DNA of 64,000 nt, taken from contig NC_086378.1 in assembly GCF_036588685.1 (NCBI RefSeq), forward strand, positions 24,591,578-24,655,577, read 5' to 3'. The stretch's first letter is position 1. Each line of letters begins with the position of its first letter. Below are positions 54,601 through 64,000 of this stretch, in pieces. Source of the DNA: Mytilus trossulus (Eukaryota > Mollusca > Bivalvia > Mytilida > Mytilidae). The notes below the pieces were generated by a model. That model was not told the origin of the DNA. It made no database searches and saw only the letters and a program-made list of their open reading frames with translations. A program made the translations under genes and the position numbers.

Positions 54601-57600
54601 AGTTTACCTTCAACTTCAATCAATCGTGATTTGTTTTTCAAAAATTGTAAAATGTCTTCCCTTGTTCCATTGAATTAACCTCAGCTACCGGGGTAGACAT
54701 ATATTCTAGTAACAGCATGCAGTGTAGTTGTTCATCATTCTTATTACCAATACCATAATTATGTTTATTTTAAAAGACTGAGTCCACAGACTTCTATGGT
54801 ACCTACTGAGGATTTACTACAGATCCAAACATCCAGATATAAAACAGAGTTCTCAGAAGAAGAAAAGATAGGCAAAGGAGGCTTTGGATCTGTCTATAAG
54901 GTATATTGTAGCTGTATAAACACTACAATTTTAGAGTCTATTATGTCGTACATTTTCTTAACGTATACAGTAAAATGTACAGGTATAGATGAGAGCCTTT
55001 TATAGCTGACTATGTGGTATCAGCCTTGCTCATTATTGAAGGCCTTACGGTGACCAATGATAATTTCTGTGTCATTTTGGTCTCTTAGACTCTTATGGAG
55101 AGTTGTCTCATTCGCAATCATACCACATCTTCTTTTATATATATAGTGTTTAAATCAATTCTATTTTGATAATCATGAAGTTCTTTTGCAGTTCAGTTAA
55201 GTTTTCTTGAAAGAAAGATGGAAATTTTTTGAGATAGTGTATAATAGAGATGGCAAACTTTAGGATATAAATTTAGAAATATGAAGAGATTACAATTGAT
55301 TTAAGAAATTGAAAAGTTATATTGATTCGTTATTTTTGAATATGCATGCTTTAATTTTTTACATGTTTTACATACAATTAGGTATTGATAGTTATACATA
55401 TGTTGTGATTAACTTGTGTCTCATCCCTTTTACACATTTAAACAAATAAAATTTGTTTAAACTAAACTAAACACATATGTTTTATTGTACCTTCTAGTTG
55501 TTTGGATGCATACTAATTAAAAATAATTATTAATATCATTTAGATTTATTTCTTTAATAGCTCCATTTTTTACAGGCAAAACACAAATTAGATGGGAGAT
55601 TATATGCCATAAAAAAGATAAAGTTCAAGCATTCACAACCAGATGTCTGGATGAAGGTAATCTTCCAAACCTTTTCTATGAGTGTAGTTATGCCCTTTAC
55701 TGTCATGCGTCAAAGGGTCATTTATGGCTACTGTTAGTGTCAAATTGGTTAAAATAATATGAGGCAGGCATAACCTGTGAATGGGGATGAAGTCTGTATG
55801 TATTATTTTTTTTAATTCAATCATGTTGATAAAAGAAACCAAAATACCATACGTAATGTTCCCGATTTTGGTTCTGTTGTTATGTAATTAGCTGTGACGC
55901 TCTTTAAGTTATGACGTCATACTCAATGTAAACAAAAGAAACGCTTTCATCAGGTAACGTTTTTTTCATATCAAACAATTATTAAAATTGAATTTGTATT
56001 GAGATCCAATCTTATATTTTACTAGACTGATAAATATAAAAAAAAATTCAAAGTCTCATGCAAACAAGACAGATATCTGCGCAAATGTGAAGAAAACCGG
56101 AACAGGAAGTAGATCTGGAAAAAAAAAGTTATAGATTTTGAGTTCAGAAGAAGAATAAAAAAATTCGGGATATTTTCCCGATTTTTTTTTTTTTTTTTTT
56201 TTTTATTGATTTTTCTACCGTATTAAAATGGGGACTTTGTCCTCATATGACCGTGATTCGTCAAAATATCCATATTATGATTCATCAGAGGTCTCAAATA
56301 GTTATCGTTACTGTTATGTTTGGGGGAAATTTAACTCCACTCGTCAAAACCAGTCAATTGTTTTTATTGTGTAAAAGAAAGTGCACATTTAATTGTCATA
56401 CACAAAAACTACCGTTAACATCATTTGGTAAGAATTTTTACAGCTATTCGACATTAACGTACCCTCATTCCTGCCCTCATCTATTGGAATGTCATAAAAC
56501 CTCACATCATCAGGAAAATAAATTTTACACAGATTATTTTGCGTTTTACCCTTTCTTGACCACTTTGCGGCCATTTAATTTCGTGATTATCTGATTTACT
56601 TGATGAAGTTTTATAAGGAAAGATCCAAGGTTTACATATTCATTACGATTTATATTCGCGTTATTTTTCTACTCGCGAAAGTTGTGAAAATAAAACTCGC
56701 GAAAATATGTTGGTTTATAGTATATAAAATATTCAAATGAACTTGAATTATCTCCCTTTTGTGGTATTAATAAAATTGCAATACTTTTTAAAAGATTTTA
56801 TCAACTATGTAACCATTTTATATTAATTTTTCATAACATGCCAAATTTTTTAGTTTGATTGTATAAGCATGTCTTAATGATTTTAGAATGATAAAATTGC
56901 AAAATATATACCATTAAAGAATCACTGCATTTAAAGAAATATTTTTTCTTTTAAAAATTTGAAGACAAAAATTTGTTAGTGAGCTGAAGTTCAGACACTG
57001 AGGATTAGCTCTGCTACCACTGTTATAAACTATAAAGAATTTTTTGAAGTGTGTGATATTGAAATCCACATGTTATATTCTAGGGGTCTCACCAATCAGC
57101 TTAATCAATCATTAATCTCAAATAACATAAGAGCAATCTGTCCGTGTGGGGACTGTATAGCCAGTCAAGGTCCTTATGAACTTCTACCATCAGGGCAATT
57201 TTTAACTTACAATGGCAAGAATGATGTATGTATAAAAGTCAGTTATAGATAACACTTATTTTATTTGAATGGAAACATTAATGTCAGGGTTAATGTGTTT
57301 ATAATTAGCACATTTTTCCAAATGTTTCACCTGTATGTATACTGAAAATTCAAAAAAAATTTCAGTGTGTTTATTATTGCAAAAATGCAAAAGGTTCAAA
57401 ATAGCTTTAATTTAAACTAACATTTTGAAATTTTATATGAATTAAATAGGATTTTTCTCTTATTATTGCAAAAATCAAAATTGAATTTAAATCTGAAATG
57501 GCAAAATTGCAATAATAAATGCATGCATAATTTATGAATTTTTACAATAAGTAAAAACATTTTGAAACCCTCATTACGTTTATTATTATCGATTATTGCA

Positions 57601-60600
57601 TATAATTTCTCATTAAACTCTATTTTAAATCATGTCATGATATTTGTATTATAATTTAGTATGTCATAATATTTGTATTACATGTATAAACTAGTATGTC
57701 TGACATGATATTTGTATTATAATATAGTATGTCATGATATTTGTATTATAATATAGTATGTCATGATATTTGTATTATAATATAGTATGTCATGATATTT
57801 GTATTATAATATAGTATGTCATGATATTTGTATTATAAATCTGTATGTTATCTCTGTAAACATTTTATAGGTATTGAGAGAAGTGAAAGCTTTGGCCAAT
57901 CTACAGCACCCTAACATAGTAGGATATAATGCTGCATGGTTGGAATATTCAACAGACTTCAGACCTGGTAATACGATAGAATAAATAGTATAAGTGAAAG
58001 ATTAGAAAATCCTCAGTGGCAGATCCAGGGGGAGGGTTTGGAACCCCCTCCCCCCTTTTTTTGGAAGATCAATGCATTTGAATGGGGACATATAGTTGGG
58101 AAACCCACCCCCCCCCCTTTTTGTCCTGGGTTGAGGACCCCCCCTTTTTTTAAATGGCTGGATCAGCCCCTGATCCTAATGCTTTTTAGAGTAAGATTGC
58201 ATCTTGAGTATTTCTCATGTGAAATATTATTAAAACCTAGCCTATTATAAGGATAAGAGTAGCATCATTATTTTCCCATAAGACATGTAAGAGTAGTATT
58301 GATAGACATTTGACTGTATATGTTATTTTGAAATTTAATAAAAAAGTAAATTTTTGACTGTGCAATGTATATGTTATTTTGAAATTAATAAAAAGAAAAT
58401 TTTTGACTGTATATGTTATTTTAAAATTTAACAAAAAGAAATTTTTTGACTGTATATGTTATTTTAAAATTTAATAAAAAGAAAATTTTTGACTACAATG
58501 TATATGTTTTTTTGAGATTTAATAAAAAGAAATTTTTTGACTATATGTTATTTTGAAATTTAATAAAAAAGAAAATAAGTCAGAGTTTACATGAAAAGTC
58601 ACCAGCAGTGCAAATGAATATTTGTAGCATTAAAAAAAATGTTACATGTACTATTAATAAAGACTTGAAGTTGTTGCCATACAAGGGGTATATGAAATGA
58701 TTATATAGGGTGCATGAAAAAAGTTATATTTGACAAGGTACCTGCGAAGTTGCCAGTGTTATTAAATTTTCATGAACCTATGTAATCCTATCTTCCCCTT
58801 GTACACATTCACTATATGACCAATTAATAGATATAGGAAGATGTGGTGTGAGTGCCAATGAGACAACTCTCCATCCAAGTATACTGCTTACTTTTTGATA
58901 CCTATGCCTATGGCAAACTTTAACCAAACTTCAATTTTTCTTTTGTTTTAGTTATATCCAGTAAATTGATCGTCAAAATGATTGACCTTTTTCTCCTAGT
59001 TTATCTGTGTATATTACTGTCAATTTAGAAAATATTTTGTAAATTAAATTTTGTTATTGTTAACCTCTAACCTCTGACCAAATCAGAAATATAATGATTG
59101 GAATTGCAAAATGTTCTTGAAGGAATATCACTGAAATTCTGAATGCTTCTTTTTATTATTGCAAACCTAGTAATGTCACATTGTTCACATAAATTAAAAC
59201 ATCCCAATTATCTCTAATTTTACAGTACATTGGTATTATTATATGATTTAATTTTGGATGTAACCCGTCTTCTGATTGGCTGACGTTATTTTGTTATCAG
59301 GCCATAGACATAATTTAGTCATGTGACCGTGACGTCATCAACGTTTTTTCATGGTTTTCTACAGTTTAAAATTGAATTTAGCATTAAATATTAACAGCTA
59401 CGCGTGTTATTCAGTGTTCACCAAACTTTTTAAGTTATTTCTTCATATACAGAAAAAATATTACAGTCATTCCTTAAATGTAATTGCATATTTATAGATA
59501 TTCCTGGTACTAAAGTTGTATCTTCAGAGGAGAGTATTTCCAGTAGAGAGAGCAGGTACTAAGTTTGTTTTCAGTATGGTGGAATTGTTTTTCTCTTATT
59601 TTCATGCTATTATCACATTTCCTGACCAGTGTGAGAAAAATATTTCTCCTCACTAGTGAAAAATTTGTTCTCGGCAAATGATTGGTTGAAATTTTATTGT
59701 GATATTAAATTTTCTTGTTTTCTTCTGAATTTTCTTATTGTGACATCATGAAAAAAGGCGACCATGCCTGATGATGTCACATCAAAAGTACACAACTTTT
59801 TCTAAATCTTTAAAAAATCATTAGAGAAACAGATTCCACCACTCTAACTCATGTATTATGATATTTCTTCACTCTTAACAGTTAAATTTTAATTATTTAG
59901 CAAGCCTCACCCTTTAAATATTAAAAATAATGTAATTTGAATTGTTGTAACTGCCAAGATGGGATAGAACACATTCGTCATGTTAACTGATTTGAAAATT
60001 TTGCTGCTCCTGATTTGTTTTAACCCTAAATGTTTGTTCTTGAAGATCTGAACAACACCCAGACATTCCGGTTATTGTTAAAACAGCGGGTTTATTTTCA
60101 GTTGTGATATCATGTTTGTCCCAAAATACATCATTGTATGTTTCAATATAAGAAAAAAAGCTGTGGTATGATTACCAATGAGACAACTCTCCACAAAAGA
60201 CCAAAATAACACAGAAATTATTAAATATAGGTCACCATACGGCCTTCATCAATGAGCAAAGCCCATACCACATAGTCAGCTATAAAAAGCCCTGAAATGA
60301 CAATGTAAAACAATTCAAACAAAAAAATAATGGCTTAATTTATGTAAAAAAAAATGAAAGAAAAACAAAAATGTAACACATAAACAAACAACAACCACTG
60401 AATTACAGGATTCAAGTCCATTGAATGAACTGTTTTATGATTTGCAGCTGATGTTTTACCTCTTCATACAGAAAAACAGATAATCAATGCAATATGAAAT
60501 TACGTCCATGTTGACATTATTATTATGTATAGCATGTATAAGGCAGAAGAAAAATTAAACTGTAGACAGGAATTTAGGGTGTTTTTTTTGTTTTTCTTGC

Positions 60601-63600
60601 TTTTAGAGAACCAAAACAAGTATTTAATGATAGTATAACATGTGTTTCCATTTACAGAATAAATCATTCCAAATCTACAGATTTTGGTGACAGCATTATA
60701 TTTGATTCTCATGTTAAATTTGACAATGACTATTCAATGGACAACAACCCCAGCAGCCTACCTAAACTGGTTGAATTAACAGATGGTTGGGAACCAGTTG
60801 AAATCGTGTCACAGTCTGAATACTGTGAAGCGTGTGAAATGCTCAGAGGGAAAGAAAGTAAATACACAAACAGTGGTAGTGGAGATAAAGTTATTCATAA
60901 AACTGTTCCAAAACATAGCTGTACTTCAAAATTCTTTGAATCTGAGTTTAATGAAAAGACAAGTAATTTTGGACAAGCATGGGACGATGTATCACATATT
61001 GATACCTTCTGGGATAGACCTGGTAGAATTAGGAGGAGTATCAGCTGTGATTGTTTAACATGTAAAAATAAGTTACATGACCATTCTCATGAAAAACAGG
61101 TTATGTTGGGCTACCATCATTACAGTGAGGATAACATTCATTCCAGAGTAAGTCACTTGATTATATACTTCATATATTTTATATTTTTCAGTTTTTTCAG
61201 TCAAAGTGAAGGACTGATATGTTTTAATCTACATATAAAATTCTAATGTCTTATGTTTAGTTTAAACATATTTATTTATAGTGGATTGGGAAACAAGTTA
61301 TTACAACTTATATTAATCCCTTTACACTTTGTTGGTGCAAGTGCTGCCTTGTAGAAGCATTAGCCTGGTTTTTTTTCAAAATCTACAAGTGTGTCTTTTA
61401 TGTGCAATAGATATTGCTCTCTTTTAATATGGGTCAGCCATTTATATACCCGTTCTGACGGACTGCCATTGATTTTCAAGACAATACTCTCAGATGGTGT
61501 CAAGGGAGGGCTGAACATTTCAGTCCCTGATATTTTCTCCCGGAACATGGATGAACCAGGATCTTTTGTGTTTGTAGTCTGATCGGCTAACCACTACAGA
61601 TTATTCTAAACAACAACAAAAATACGTGAAACTAGTCTTTAAAATAATCCCCTTCTTTTCATTTTTTAATTGCTCATAACTAAAAACTAAGATTTTTTGT
61701 TGATACCTTCATAGTGTAATTCATTTTACTCATTGTTAATTAGAATCTTTTATAACATGTATAGTTTAACTGTAAAGATCAAATGAAAATGCTGTTACAT
61801 AGCTTCTATAACAAATATTCTTAAGTATTTTAAAGCTCACATTCATTTTATTATACCCCATGGACTAATGTGGATTAATTATTACTTATGGAATTAAAAC
61901 TTTCTCTGAGTTTGCATGCAGTTTTTGAAAATTCATGAAATCAAATATCCACAAAATTGCAAGTTGTCCAAAACCACTATAAAATTGCATCAACAAAATA
62001 AATAAATCCACAATATGTATAGTGTGACAAAAATGATGTTAATTAATGAAAACATTATTTTCAGATTCATGTAACATTATTTATACAAATGGAATTATGT
62101 AGTGTGACACTCAGGGAATACATGCAGAAAAGAAATACTCAATGTTCATCTTTTCTTGGTGAGTATTATAGAGAGGGGGTAGGATCCTGATCCCGAAATC
62201 CGGGCTAAAAAACACCTGATCCGGAAATCCCGGGATTAAAAACACGAAATCCTGAGGTCCTGAAATTTGAAAAAAAAGAATTCCTGGATCCCGAAAGGGT
62301 CAATCTGGAAATCCAGAGCTTAAAAACACCTGATTCCGAAGTCCCTATAAAGGTCCTATTATAAACATTTTTAAGTGAAGTTCTAGCCTTGTAGTTATGA
62401 AAATGTCAAGTACCACTATCAAACTTTGAAATCAATGAAGCAAAATACTGGTTTGGTTTATTATAGCACAAATTCTGTACTTCCATTACTGAGTTAAAGT
62501 AAAAGAGAGGCGAAAGATACCAACGGAACGCTAAAACTCATAATTCAAAAATAAACTGACAACGCCATGGCTAAAAAAGAAAAAGACTAACAGACAAACA
62601 GTAATATGCAAAACACAATGTAGACAATATAGATAACTATGTTAAAACTCAATGAATTCTATACTTATTCCAAAATGTATGACAGGAACTGCATGGCGAT
62701 TGATGTAACTAATTTTAGGTTTCATAACAAATAATTAACCAAAAAATTGTTAATGGAAATGGGGAATGTGTCAAAGAGACAGCAACCTGACAATAGAGCA
62801 GGGAACAGCTGAAGGCCACTAATGGGTCATTAATGCAGCAAGAAATACTAGTTCAGTGGTACTGGACTTCATACTAAACTCAGAATTATACACAAAAAAT
62901 TAAAATTAAAAATCACAAGACTAACAAAGGCCAGAGGCTCCTGACTTGGGACAGGCGCAAAATTGCTGCATGGTTAAACTTTTTTTTTTATATCTCAACC
63001 CTCCACTATACTTCTAGCCAATATAGAAAAAAATATCACGTATATATATTAAAACTCAGTTGAAGAGAAGTCCAAGTCTGATGTCAGAATATGAAACAAA
63101 AGGAAATAAACAAAAGACAATAATACATAAATAACAACAGACTACTAGCAGTTACTGACATGCCAGCTCCAGACCTCAGTTAAACTGATTGAAAATTATG
63201 TCTTCATCATATGAATATCAGGCACAATCCCTCCTGTTAGGGGTTTAGTATTATATCATCATGAAATATTAGAAGAACATAACCCATGTCATGCCAACAA
63301 CTGGTTTTAGAATAAAATGTGTTTAATTCCGATGCAAAGACCCAATCAATATTAAAGCCAAAATATGCAATCTTAAATGGCCTGACAACAGTATTGTAAC
63401 TATATCCCTTCTTAATAAGTCTGTTTAAAGGTTTTGTTTGCTTTTATACTGATATTTTTGTGCTTTGTAAAGAATATTACCATAATAGATTGGATGTGAA
63501 ATACCTGAACATATAAATGTCTGCATGTTGAGTTATATTTATGAATGATTTTCATGCATATTCTTGTTTGTCAATGAAGGGAGCAATTTACTGAAAATTT

Positions 63601-63813
63601 TGTGGTTTTCAATGGACATTCATACAGTTTCTAAGAGAAAAACTATCTATTTCTATAGTTCTCAACACTCAAAATAAATTAATTTCAAAGTGTTTTATCT
63701 AATTTATTACAGAGTTTAAGACAAATGCAGCAGCTAACATGAGGATATTCAAACAGCTAGTTAAAGGAGTAGACTTTATTCATTCCAATGGTCTGATACA
63801 TAGAGATCTGAAA
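51588..63813 (+). CDS. eif2ak1: eIF2alpha kinase 1 / HRI, 5' part (gene continues past the window)
   Basis: Eleven exons: 51588-51675, 52155-52331, 52969-53102, 53775-53824, 54777-54900, 55576-55656, 57871-57967, 59498-59555, 60658-61147, 62065-62158, 63713-63813. All junctions are GT-AG and in phase, giving 498 codons. The kinase phosphorylates eIF2alpha to slow translation; the mammalian enzyme is inhibited by heme and also responds to mitochondrial and oxidative stress. Matches to [16 protein letters not shown] in the N-terminal domain, [20 protein letters not shown] (glycine loop 182-189), YAIKKI (Lys204), [20 protein letters not shown] then AAWLEY, a long insert (about 245-435), [15 protein letters not shown], and [15 protein letters not shown] (catalytic Asp496). 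[13 protein letters not shown] and the insert separate it from PERK, PKR and GCN2. The DFG lobe lies outside the window. The acceptor TTTTTTAG six bases before the ATG implies an upstream untranslated exon. The insert carries Cys/His clusters. Confidence 0.93.
52155..52331 (+). CDS. eif2ak1: eif2ak1 exon 2
   Basis: 177 bp, phase 1 to 1: [20 protein letters not shown] ... [20 protein letters not shown] then [10 protein letters not shown]. Start of the HRI N-terminal helical domain. Confidence 0.9.
52969..53102 (+). CDS. eif2ak1: eif2ak1 exon 3
   Basis: 134 bp, phase 1 to 0: [20 protein letters not shown] then [20 protein letters not shown]. Counterpart of the mammalian segment that holds the paired heme-ligand histidines. 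Confidence 0.88.
53775..53824 (+). CDS. eif2ak1: eif2ak1 exon 4
   Basis: 50 bp, phase 0 to 2: [16 protein letters not shown]. Linker; Pro/Ser-rich. Confidence 0.8.
54777..54900 (+). CDS. eif2ak1: eif2ak1 exon 5: glycine-rich loop
   Basis: 124 bp, phase 2 to 0: [20 protein letters not shown] then [23 protein letters not shown]-binding loop of the kinase N-lobe. Confidence 0.93.
55576..55656 (+). CDS. eif2ak1: eif2ak1 exon 6: catalytic lysine
   Basis: 81 bp, phase 0 to 0: [20 protein letters not shown] then QPDVWMK. Lys204 of YAIKK is the ATP-contacting lysine. Confidence 0.92.
57655..57840. repeat. 29-bp minisatellite just upstream of eif2ak1 exon 7
   Basis: About seven units of 'tagtatgtcatgatatttgt' plus attataata. 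The array ends 30 bp before the exon 7 acceptor. Confidence 0.9.
57871..57967 (+). CDS. eif2ak1: eif2ak1 exon 7
   Basis: 97 bp, phase 0 to 1: [20 protein letters not shown] then [12 protein letters not shown]. Contains the helix C glutamate (LREVK) and the eIF2alpha-kinase phrase HPNIVGY. Confidence 0.93.
58010..58175. repeat. Family E element, degraded
   Basis: 'agtggcagatccagggggag' to 'aaatggctggatcagcccct', with long C runs inside. Confidence 0.6.
58310..58575. repeat. 40-60 bp degenerate tandem repeat
   Basis: About six units of 'tttttgactgtatatgttat' followed by 'tttgaaatttaataaaaaga', in the eif2ak1 intron between exons 7 and 8. Confidence 0.85.
59498..59555 (+). CDS. eif2ak1: eif2ak1 exon 8
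   Basis: 58 bp, phase 1 to 2: [20 protein letters not shown]. Start of the kinase insert; Ser/Glu-rich. Confidence 0.82.
60150..60390 (+). repeat. Dispersed repeat family C
   Basis: 'gctgtggtatgattaccaat' then 'gagacaactctccacaaaag' and 'ccatacggccttcatcaatg'. Other copies in this gene: 54975-55150 (reversed) and 58830-58880. Confidence 0.7.
60658..61147 (+). CDS. eif2ak1: eif2ak1 exon 9: kinase insert
   Basis: 490 bp, phase 2 to 0, 163 codons: the large insert typical of eIF2alpha kinases. Contains two Cys/His clusters ([10 protein letters not shown] and [18 protein letters not shown]) and a Trp/acidic stretch ([20 protein letters not shown]). The end ([15 protein letters not shown]) leads into the strand before the hinge. 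Confidence 0.9.
61330..61600 (-). repeat. tRNA-derived SINE
   Basis: On the minus strand 'TAGTGGTTAGCCGATCAGAC' (A-box-like, near 61596) is followed about 35 bp later by 'GATCCTGGTTCATCC' (B-box-like, near 61560), then a non-tRNA body ending near 61330. Lies in the intron after eif2ak1 exon 9. Confidence 0.55.
62065..62158 (+). CDS. eif2ak1: eif2ak1 exon 10: hinge region
   Basis: 94 bp, phase 0 to 1: [20 protein letters not shown] then [17 protein letters not shown]-x-x-x-L matches the HRI hinge. Confidence 0.93.
62165..62360. repeat. 'gggatccggga' repeat element, reversed copy
   Basis: Same element as 47890-48090 in the opposite orientation, just after the exon 10 donor. Confidence 0.7.
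62750..63310 (+). repeat. Dispersed repeat family B, long copy
   Basis: Starts 'aatggaaatggggaatgtgt' and ends 'catgtcatgccaacaactgg', in the last eif2ak1 intron of the window. Confidence 0.75.
63713..63813 (+). CDS. eif2ak1: eif2ak1 exon 11: catalytic loop, last exon in window
   Basis: 101 bp, phase 1 to 0: [20 protein letters not shown] then [19 protein letters not shown] with catalytic Asp496, then the donor GTAAGTA. Downstream sequence to 64000 is intron. Confidence 0.93.
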
Positions 63814-64000
63814 GTAAGTACAAACAAAGGAGTAGACTTGCAGATTTCTGTTGAACTAGATATCAAATTGGTGTGGCCTAAAATGGCAGTATTTTTATCT
63901 TTAGTTCAAACAGTATTTATAACATTATCATTGCTGGGATCATCATCAAGTGTAAAATGAAAAGTTTTCCAGTTATTTGCTTACATGGGTGTACAAATTT

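Noticed and set aside
56247-56594. 115-codon plus-strand ORF in an eif2ak1 intron
   Set aside because: Follows a long poly-T, has no family motif or fitting splice sites, and looks like chance.
57655-58575. CRISPR-like periodic arrays
   Set aside because: The units are contiguous tandem repeats without unique spacers, in a eukaryotic intron.

Overview
The window looks like nuclear DNA of a bivalve mollusc, most likely a mussel (Mytilus or a close relative). It is AT-rich, its genes are split by GT-AG introns, and it is packed with short dispersed repeat families I associate with Mytilus. The species call is inference; no database search was run.

Three multi-exon genes could be assembled by joining ORF fragments at splice sites of matching phase. 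(1) Minus strand, 4893-17366: a secreted beta-1,3-glucan recognition / laminarinase-like protein. It has a signal peptide, a CBM39-like N-terminal domain, three ShKT domains on three 147-bp exons, then a GH16 domain with both catalytic glutamates. (2) Minus strand, 24932-47061: a complete 14-exon gene for a secreted protein of about 738 residues, resembling the DUF5054 / GH38-like family. Its first intron holds two degraded LINEs and a small palindromic insertion. (3) Plus strand, from 51588 past the right edge: the 5' part of eif2ak1 (HRI), a stress kinase that phosphorylates eIF2alpha, from the start codon to the HRD catalytic loop. A small single-exon gene (2203-2529, minus, 108 codons) with three PKA-type sites lies at the left end.

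Layout: 1-2200 no gene; 2203-3290 small gene; 3300-4840 intergenic; 4846-17410 GH16 gene; 17420-24740 intergenic, with a LINE relic, MITEs and SINE-like repeats; 24932-47061 GH38-like gene; 47062-51580 gap between divergent genes; 51588-63813 eif2ak1. Introns and gaps hold at least nine families of short repeats, several minisatellites and several near-perfect hairpins.

The most unusual items are: the in-frame triplication of the ShKT exon, dragging a fossil GH16 exon fragment with each copy; a 66-bp minisatellite that copies the 3' splice site of a GH16 exon six times; an 88-bp palindrome flanked by a perfect 9-bp direct repeat; and an eIF2AK1 lacking the histidine pair that binds heme in mammals. 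The three large genes show no operon-like or pathway link. The first is probably innate immunity or digestion, the second secreted glycoside processing, the third translational stress control.
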